Below, one piece after another: positions 58,743-64,000 of a DNA stretch of 64,000 nucleotides. The position numbers were made by a program, and so were the translations under genes. This stretch comes from Tateyamaria sp947503385 (GTDB lineage: Bacteria; Pseudomonadota; Alphaproteobacteria; Rhodobacterales; Rhodobacteraceae), in the NCBI RefSeq assembly GCF_051195235.1, contig NZ_JBNFZM010000001.1:1-64000 (forward strand), given 5' to 3'. The first letter of the stretch is position 1, and each line of letters begins with the position of its first letter. Under the pieces are notes generated by a model. The model saw nothing but the letters and a program-made list of their open reading frames with translations. It was not told where the DNA came from and ran no database searches.

Positions 58743-59237
58743 ATGACTGACACCCCTCCCGCCGTTGGCATCATCATGGGCAGCCAGTCGGATTGGCCCA
58801 CAATGCGCGAAGCCACCGAGATGCTGGACGCGCTCAAGGTGCCGTACGAGACGCGTATCGTATCCGCGCACCGCACGCCGGACCGCCTTTGGGACTACGG
58901 CAAGACCGCAGCGGACCGGGGACTGAAAGCGATAATCGCAGGCGCAGGCGGGGCCGCACATCTGCCAGGCATGATGGCGTCCAAGACGCGCGTGCCAGTG
59001 ATCGGCGTGCCTGTGCAGACCAAGGCATTGTCCGGGGTCGACAGCCTTTATTCCATCCTGCAAATGCCGCGTGGCTATCCGGTGGCAACCATGGCCATTG
59101 GCGCCGCGGGGGCAGCAAATGCCGGGCTGATGGCCGCCGCGATCCTCGCCACATCTGACGATGCGCTGGCCGAACGGCTGGAGGCTTGGCGCGCGGCGCT
59201 GTCGGCCTCAATCCCCGAGGTGCCGCAGGATGACTGA
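58743..59237 (+). CDS. purE: N5-carboxyaminoimidazole ribonucleotide mutase
   Basis: 164 residues, class I PurE. GIIMGSQSDWPTMREATEML, SAHRTPDRLWDYGKTA and the AGGAAHLPGMMASKTRVPVIGVPVQ segment are diagnostic. It converts N5-CAIR to CAIR in purine synthesis together with PurK, whose start overlaps its end by 8 bp. Confidence 0.96.
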   Translation: MTDTPPAVGIIMGSQSDWPTMREATEMLDALKVPYETRIVSAHRTPDRLWDYGKTAADRGLKAIIAGAGGAAHLPGMMASKTRVPVIGVPVQTKALSGVDSLYSILQMPRGYPVATMAIGAAGAANAGLMAAAILATSDDALAERLEAWRAALSASIPEVPQDD

Positions 59238-60297
59238 ACCGCTGGCGACGGGCGCCATCATCGGCATTCTTGGCGGTGGTCAATTGGGCCGGATGTTGTC
59301 CGTTGCAGCGGCGCGGCTGGGCTTTCGCACGCATATCTTTGAGCCCGGCAAAACCCCACCCGCAGGGGATGTGGCGCATATGGTCACAACTGCACCCTAT
59401 GAGGACAATGACGCCCTTTATGCCTTTGCCACGTCGGTGGATGTCATCACCTATGAATTTGAGAATATCCCGACCCTGACCCTGGATGCGCTGGAAGATC
59501 ACGCGCCGATCCGTCCCGGTCGCGAGGCGCTGCGGGTAAGTCAGGACCGGTTGGTCGAAAAGCAGTTTCTACAGGACCTCGGACTGAAGACTGCGCCATT
59601 CGCGGATGTGCCGGATATGACCGCATTGGCCGCTGCATTGTCGCAGATCGGCACGCCTGCCATTCTGAAAACGCGCCGCTTTGGCTATGATGGCAAGGGA
59701 CAGGCCCGCCTGACCACGCCCGAAGACGCCAAGCGTGCCTTGGCCGAGATGCAGGGGGCGCCTGCGATCCTCGAAGGGTTCGTGGATTTCAGCCATGAGG
59801 TGTCGGTGATTGCAGCGCGGGGCGTCGACGGCAGCGTGTCGTGCTTTGACCCCGGTGAAAACGTACATGCGGACGGCATCCTGCGCACCACGACGGTGCC
59901 GGCCCGACTGACCGCAGCACAGCGCACGGACGCGGTTCTGCTGGCGGCGCAAATCCTGAACGCGCTCGAATATGTTGGCGTGATGGGTGTTGAGCTGTTC
60001 GTGACGGCGCAAGGCCTGATCGTGAACGAGATCGCACCACGGGTGCACAATTCGGGCCACTGGACACAGAACGGTTGCGCCGTGGATCAGTTCGAACAGC
60101 ATATCCGTGCCGTGGCGGGCTGGCCGTTGGGCGACGGCCAGCGCTATGCGGATGTGGTCATGGAGAACCTGATTGGCGATGACATGAACCGCGTGCCAGA
60201 GATTGCGCGTGACGCCGACGCGGCACTGCATCTTTACGGCAAGGGCGAAACGCGGTCGGGCCGCAAAATGGGCCACGTGAACCGGATCACCCGCTAA
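59230..60297 (+). CDS. purK: 5-(carboxyamino)imidazole ribonucleotide synthase
   Basis: 355 residues, ATP-grasp. IIGILGGGQLGRMLSVAAARLG, TYEFENIP, KTRRFGYDGKGQARL and VNEIAPRVHNSGHWTQNG are the conserved motifs. It makes N5-CAIR from AIR, bicarbonate and ATP. ATG overlaps purE. Stop overlaps phnM (convergent, 4 bp). Confidence 0.96.
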   Translation: MTEPLATGAIIGILGGGQLGRMLSVAAARLGFRTHIFEPGKTPPAGDVAHMVTTAPYEDNDALYAFATSVDVITYEFENIPTLTLDALEDHAPIRPGREALRVSQDRLVEKQFLQDLGLKTAPFADVPDMTALAAALSQIGTPAILKTRRFGYDGKGQARLTTPEDAKRALAEMQGAPAILEGFVDFSHEVSVIAARGVDGSVSCFDPGENVHADGILRTTTVPARLTAAQRTDAVLLAAQILNALEYVGVMGVELFVTAQGLIVNEIAPRVHNSGHWTQNGCAVDQFEQHIRAVAGWPLGDGQRYADVVMENLIGDDMNRVPEIARDADAALHLYGKGETRSGRKMGHVNRITR

Positions 60298-61433
60298 CCC
60301 ACGAACCGTTCTGCAATGTCGCCGGACATGTAGCTGACCCGGCCACCCGCGATTGTGGCGGCCACGCGGTCATGTGCATCCAGAACGACAAGATCGGCCC
60401 GCAGACCCGGCACAAGCGCGCCCCGGTCGGACAGGCCCAGCACCTGTGCGGGGCCAGAGGACAGCAGTGCCCATGCCGACGGCAAATCCAGCATTCCCGT
60501 GCGCGCCAGCATCAGCGCTGCCCGGCGCGGCGAGGGGTAGTGGTAGTCCGACGCCAGCGCGTCGCACAGCCCCATGGCGATCAACTCAACAGCCGATGCG
60601 TTGCCCTTGTGAGAGCCGCCGCGCACGACGTTCGGCGCGCCCAACACAACCGCATCGCCCGCCTTGCGCGCAGCCTCCGCCGCGACAGCCGTCTCGGGAA
60701 ACTCTGCCACATGCGCGCCGCGCGCGTGCCACACCGCGCGGTCAGCATCCGTTTGGTCGTCGTGGCTGCCGATACGCACACCCGCCGCCCTCAGCCGTCC
60801 GCACAACACGTCCAAAGCGGCAGGCACCTGATCAGACACTGCGTGCAGGTCCAGCAACATCTGAAAATGCGCGTCCGGGTTCCGACCCGCCTTTAGCGCT
60901 TGCCCGGTCAGGCGGGGCGGCTTGCGCCCCTCGGCCAGCCGGTCATGGGGCAGGTGATCGTTGAACACGAGGTAATCGATGCCCCACGCCGCCACGCGAT
61001 CCGGCAGGTCGTCATACTGGTCGAGCATATGCGTCTCGAACCTCAATTGCGGCCGCAAATCCGTCACCACGTCACCGCGCACGGCGCTGAGCCCGGCAAA
61101 GACCTGATCCGCGAAATCCAGTCCCCGCAGCCCGCCTTCCCAACTCAGGAATTGTGCCAGAACGCCCGTGGTGATGCCATTGGAGGCCAGTTCTGCTTCG
61201 GTCGCGCGCAACCCTTCGGTCATCTCCTTCATCGCGCCGCGGCGCGGGGCCACGTGCCGTTCGAACCCATCGCCATGCACGTCGATGATGCCGGGCAGCA
61301 CGCGATAGCCGGTCAGGTCCACGGCCCGGCCCGCACGCTCAGCCACCACACAGCCGTCCGCAATGCTCAGCCGTTGCGCAGCAAGACCGTCCGGCAACAG
61401 AACCTTTGCGCCCGTCAGATCAATCGCGAGCAT
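60294..61433 (-). CDS. phnM: PhnM-like ribose methylphosphonate triphosphate diphosphatase
   Basis: 379 residues, amidohydrolase fold. LPGIIDVHGDGFERHVAPRRGA (metal-binding HxD), DYLVFNDHLPHDRLAEG, IGSHDDQT, and ALASDYHYPSPRRAAL identify PhnM of the C-P lyase pathway. No other phn genes are adjacent, so the role may be independent of the pathway or split. Overlaps the lipase stop by 14 bp. Confidence 0.88.
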   Translation of the reverse strand: MLAIDLTGAKVLLPDGLAAQRLSIADGCVVAERAGRAVDLTGYRVLPGIIDVHGDGFERHVAPRRGAMKEMTEGLRATEAELASNGITTGVLAQFLSWEGGLRGLDFADQVFAGLSAVRGDVVTDLRPQLRFETHMLDQYDDLPDRVAAWGIDYLVFNDHLPHDRLAEGRKPPRLTGQALKAGRNPDAHFQMLLDLHAVSDQVPAALDVLCGRLRAAGVRIGSHDDQTDADRAVWHARGAHVAEFPETAVAAEAARKAGDAVVLGAPNVVRGGSHKGNASAVELIAMGLCDALASDYHYPSPRRAALMLARTGMLDLPSAWALLSSGPAQVLGLSDRGALVPGLRADLVVLDAHDRVAATIAGGRVSYMSGDIAERFVG

Positions 61434-62166
61434 CTTCGTCCACGCCAAACTGCTCAAGCACAGCCTCTGCCCATGTCAGATCCGCTTCGAACCGACCGTC
61501 ACGCAGGAATTGCACCACCTGCACGATGACCCGTGGGTTATTCATCATGAACGTGTGCGTGACCGGCAACGTCAGATGCGCCGCCATGCCGTCCACACGG
61601 GTCGAGGCGACCGATACTTTGCCATCGTCCGGCCCCGGTAACAGCGATGAGAAGTAAGGGTTCAATGATTGACTGCCCGCGATGATCCCGACCGGATAGG
61701 TCACCGCCGGAAGCCGTTGCGGCAGGCTGTCCGGCCCGGTGCCAAGCTGCGTTCCCGCCGGGCCGTTGATCCAGCCAAATGCGGCCAGATCACCCAAGGT
61801 ATCGACAACTTCGCTGCCGTGGTTGGGCGGCCCCATCATCACCACACGCCCCAGTCGGGTGGGCTTCCACTGCGTGCCGAACCAGTAGCGCACCAATATC
61901 CCACCCATTGAATGGGTTACGACATGTATCGTGTCTTTGCCGCAGGCCTGAACCGCTTGTGGAACCACGTCGCTGGCAAGGCTCTGCACTGTTTCGGCCG
62001 TGGACGGGTATCCGGGCCGGACCACTTTGAATCCTTCGGCCTCCAGCGCGGCTTCCATCACCAGCAACGACGCTTCGCTGCGGGCCAGCCCATGTAACAG
62101 GATCACGCAATCCGCCAGCGCAGGCCGGGCAACACACAACATCATAATCAGGGCACATATCCGCAT
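61420..62166 (-). CDS. Exported alpha/beta-hydrolase, lipase-like
   Basis: 248 residues. Signal peptide MRICALIMMLCVARPALA (cut near 18), then CVILLHGLARSEASLLVMEAAL, nucleophile Ser in VTHSMGGILVRYW and MMGPPNHGSEVVD, as in triacylglycerol lipases. The start at 62166 was chosen for the signal. It precedes phnM and may be co-transcribed. Confidence 0.82.
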   Translation of the reverse strand: MRICALIMMLCVARPALADCVILLHGLARSEASLLVMEAALEAEGFKVVRPGYPSTAETVQSLASDVVPQAVQACGKDTIHVVTHSMGGILVRYWFGTQWKPTRLGRVVMMGPPNHGSEVVDTLGDLAAFGWINGPAGTQLGTGPDSLPQRLPAVTYPVGIIAGSQSLNPYFSSLLPGPDDGKVSVASTRVDGMAAHLTLPVTHTFMMNNPRVIVQVVQFLRDGRFEADLTWAEAVLEQFGVDEDARD

Positions 62167-62231
62167 GACGCTTGAGATAGCGCGTCCACCCGCCCTATGG
62201 AATGACCCAAATGCACCGGACAGGACTGCCC

Positions 62232-62684
62232 ATGCGCCCAAAATCCCCACGCCTCGCCGTTCGCGCCATCATTGTCGAAGATGATCGCCTGCTCATGGTC
62301 AACGCATTTCCCGATGGCCAAAGCCCGCTGATGTGTGTTCCCGGTGGCGGAGTGAATGTCGGCACGTCCCTGCCCGACAACCTGATCCGCGAAGTCTTCG
62401 AAGAAACCGGCCTGCACGTGACTGTCGGCGCGCCTTGCCTGTTGAACGAATTCCACGATCCTGAGAGCCAGTTCCACCAAGTGGACGTGTTTTTCCATTG
62501 CACGCTTGCCGTAGGCAGTCCCCGCCCAACCGCGTGGACTGACCCGGAGGCTATCGTAACAGAGCGCCGGTGGCTCACCGCCGAGGCGTTGGCACAGACA
62601 CCGCACAAACCTGACAGCCTTGGCGATGTGGCCTTTGGCACCGGCGGGATCAGCTACGATCCGCTGGAGCTTTTGGTGCGGTAA
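62232..62684 (+). CDS. Nudix hydrolase
   Basis: 150 residues from MRPKSPRLAVRAI (AGGA six bases upstream; an ATG at 62202 is adjacent to a weak site). Nudix box GGVNVGTSLPDNLIREVFEETGL fits GX5EX7REUXEEXGU except that Thr replaces the first Glu; REVFEE metal ligands are intact. Substrate unknown. Its 3' end overlaps the convergent DMT gene by 35 bp. Confidence 0.88.
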   Translation: MRPKSPRLAVRAIIVEDDRLLMVNAFPDGQSPLMCVPGGGVNVGTSLPDNLIREVFEETGLHVTVGAPCLLNEFHDPESQFHQVDVFFHCTLAVGSPRPTAWTDPEAIVTERRWLTAEALAQTPHKPDSLGDVAFGTGGISYDPLELLVR

Positions 62685-63513
62685 CGGCCACGGCAATGCC
62701 GCCCAAGACCAGCAGCGCGGACAGAACAAGGTCCAGCCCCACAGCCTCGCCCAACAGTGCTGCACCGGCGGCGATCGCAATGATTGGCACGCATAGTTGA
62801 ACGACAGCAGCGGTTTGCGCGGTGAGTTGCGGCAGCACGTTATACCACAGCGCGTAGCCAAGCCCGGAGGTAACAGCACCGCACAGAATGGCCAAAGCGA
62901 TGCCCGACGGAGCCGCGTGCAGGGACGCGCCCACCAGCAAAAGCAGCATCACCGGCAAGGTCACCACGAAATTGGCAGCCGTCGCCGCAAGCGGATCTTT
63001 GGCACCGCGCCCGGCCAGCGTATACGCCGCCCACCCCACACCGGCGAGCACCATCAAAAATGCACCGGCAAGGTCCGTGCCCCCGCCCCCGCCACGCGGC
63101 CAGAGCGCAAAGACCAGCCCGGCAAATGCAACGCTCGCCCCCGTCACCTGCCGCACAGTCGGTGCCGCGCCCCGCAACGCACCCCAACCAAACATGGTGA
63201 CCTGCACCGTGCCAAACAGGATGAGCGCCCCAAGGCCAGCATCAAGCGTCACATAAGCCAGCGAAAACCCAACCATATAAACGCTCAGACTGATGACACC
63301 CACGCCCCTGCCCTTGGCCACAACAGGCAGGCCGCCGCCCCGCACCGACAGGATCATGCACAGCGCCAGCGCACCGGCAAGCACCCGGATCACGGCAAAG
63401 CTCGACGCATCAATCGACCCGCTTTCCACCGCCAACCGGTTCAGTACCGAATTGGACGCAAAGGCGACCATCGTCACACAGGTCAAAAGGATCAGGCGCG
63501 CGGATTGGTTCAC
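62650..63513 (-). CDS. EamA/DMT-family transporter
   Basis: 287 residues, ten predicted helices in two EamA repeats (SARLILLTCVTMVAFASNSVLNRLAV, ... LTAQTAAVVQLCVPIIAIAAGAALLGEAVG). Substrate unknown. Starts by ATGA overlap with the upstream P-loop gene stop and ends overlapping the Nudix gene. Confidence 0.9.
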   Translation of the reverse strand: MNQSARLILLTCVTMVAFASNSVLNRLAVESGSIDASSFAVIRVLAGALALCMILSVRGGGLPVVAKGRGVGVISLSVYMVGFSLAYVTLDAGLGALILFGTVQVTMFGWGALRGAAPTVRQVTGASVAFAGLVFALWPRGGGGGTDLAGAFLMVLAGVGWAAYTLAGRGAKDPLAATAANFVVTLPVMLLLLVGASLHAAPSGIALAILCGAVTSGLGYALWYNVLPQLTAQTAAVVQLCVPIIAIAAGAALLGEAVGLDLVLSALLVLGGIAVAVTAPKAPADRS

Positions 63514-64000
63514 CGGTGTGGAATGCCCAAATTGCCAACCGCCAAAGCATCGCGCAAATCGGCCAGAAAGGTCTGCACCTGTGCCGGTGCGGTGAAATGA
63601 TACGTCACTTTGTCCGGGCCTGCCGCGTCAAACACCGCACGCATTCTGGCTCGCGCCCTGTGCCGCGTGCGCCAGATGAACGCAAGAAATTCAGGGCTCA
63701 GTTGTTCAGGACATCCCTCCGGCAAATCCGGGCGCGTGCGGCCAAAGTACCGCAGGCTTCGCCACAGCACACGGCGCACCCTAAGACCCAGAGGCATGTC
63801 CAGCCAGATCAACGTGTCAGCCCGGTCAAGTCGTTGCGCATAGGTGGCGCTGTGCCCGCCTTCAAAAATCCAACTGGCGGCTTTGATGACCTCAAGGCTC
63901 ATCCGTGTCTTTTCGGCGGTGGTCCGTTCCACCCAACCGGATGTCCAATGGATGTGATCCATATGGATCACTGGCAAAAAGGTAAGTGCGCCGAGTTTCC
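63510..64000 (-). CDS. Adenylate kinase-like P-loop protein (5' part outside the window)
   Basis: At least 163 residues, open to the right edge. The visible start reads KLGALTFLPVIHMDHIHWTSGWVERT, which matches FlaR-like (DNA topology modulation) kinases whose P-loop GxxGSGKST lies before it and outside the window. IFEGGHSATYAQRLDRADTLIWLDMPLGLRVRRVLWRSL fits the NMP-kinase fold. The TTG at 63977 is not needed as a start. Confidence 0.75.
   Translation of the reverse strand, partial: KLGALTFLPVIHMDHIHWTSGWVERTTAEKTRMSLEVIKAASWIFEGGHSATYAQRLDRADTLIWLDMPLGLRVRRVLWRSLRYFGRTRPDLPEGCPEQLSPEFLAFIWRTRHRARARMRAVFDAAGPDKVTYHFTAPAQVQTFLADLRDALAVGNLGIPHR

Overview
The window is a dense, high-GC chromosomal segment of an alphaproteobacterium, most probably a marine Roseobacter-group member of the Rhodobacteraceae. 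The support is an F0 ATP synthase operon with both b and b' subunits and no adjacent F1 genes, a bifunctional ATP sulfurylase/APS kinase, a DUF1150 gene beside an Hsp20 gene, Hint-domain proteins, MidA and PgeF behind Lgt, and palindromic intergenic repeats of the kind common in this family. No rRNA, CRISPR array, insertion sequence or phage was seen, and I found no tRNA. Genes are tightly packed, with many 4-bp stop/start overlaps.

Layout. 1-1.6 kb: 5' part of tuf and two overlapping lipoprotein genes (minus). 1.7-3.1 kb: a cytochrome P450 (plus). 3.1-5.8 kb: F0 operon atpI-atpB-atpE-atpX-atpF (minus). 6.2-12 kb: small regulators (two LysR, ArsR, TetR), a DMT exporter, azoreductase and two tandem membrane paralogues. 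12-16.3 kb: RND efflux pump under a TetR repressor, with a 48-bp concentric palindrome between them. 16.5-24 kb: an expanded ffh...rpsP...rimM region holding a NIPSNAP protein, four tandem GNAT acetyltransferases, a 53-codon GNAT remnant and chorismate mutase. 24-28 kb: minus-strand operon bdhA-patatin-cupin-MFS. 28.5-37.2 kb: a sugar or glycoside uptake locus (Gfo/Idh/MocA oxidoreductase, LacI regulator with two operators, binding protein, two unusual permeases, GH63-like hydrolase, ATPase). 37.2-45.8 kb: KAS III-like enzyme, cNMP-patatin protein, ArsH-like flavoprotein, thymidine kinase behind a possible structured RNA, hydroxyacid dehydrogenase-CsaA-proC, and ubiK. 45.8-48.6 kb: lgt-midA-pgeF. 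49-58.7 kb: two Hint-domain proteins, Lrp/trxB, a membrane-diheme/ferredoxin/adenylate cyclase of the CyaC type, a MarR-like domain in frame with ATP sulfurylase/APS kinase, DUF1150-Hsp20 with a sigma-32-like promoter. 58.7-64 kb: purE-purK, phnM-lipase, Nudix, a DMT permease and a truncated P-loop kinase-like gene.

Working together: energy generation (F0), translation and protein targeting (EF-Tu, Ffh, S16, RimM), carbon supply (3-hydroxybutyrate and the ABC locus), sulfate activation, purine synthesis and envelope maturation (Lgt, UbiK, PgeF). The items most worth a second look are the structured region before tdk (41690-41893), the MarR-sulfurylase reading frame with its paired GTTC-N6-GAAC boxes, the GNAT array with its remnant ORF, the CyaC-type cyclase, the Hint protein that has lost both catalytic residues, and the DUF11-like insertion in an ABC permease.
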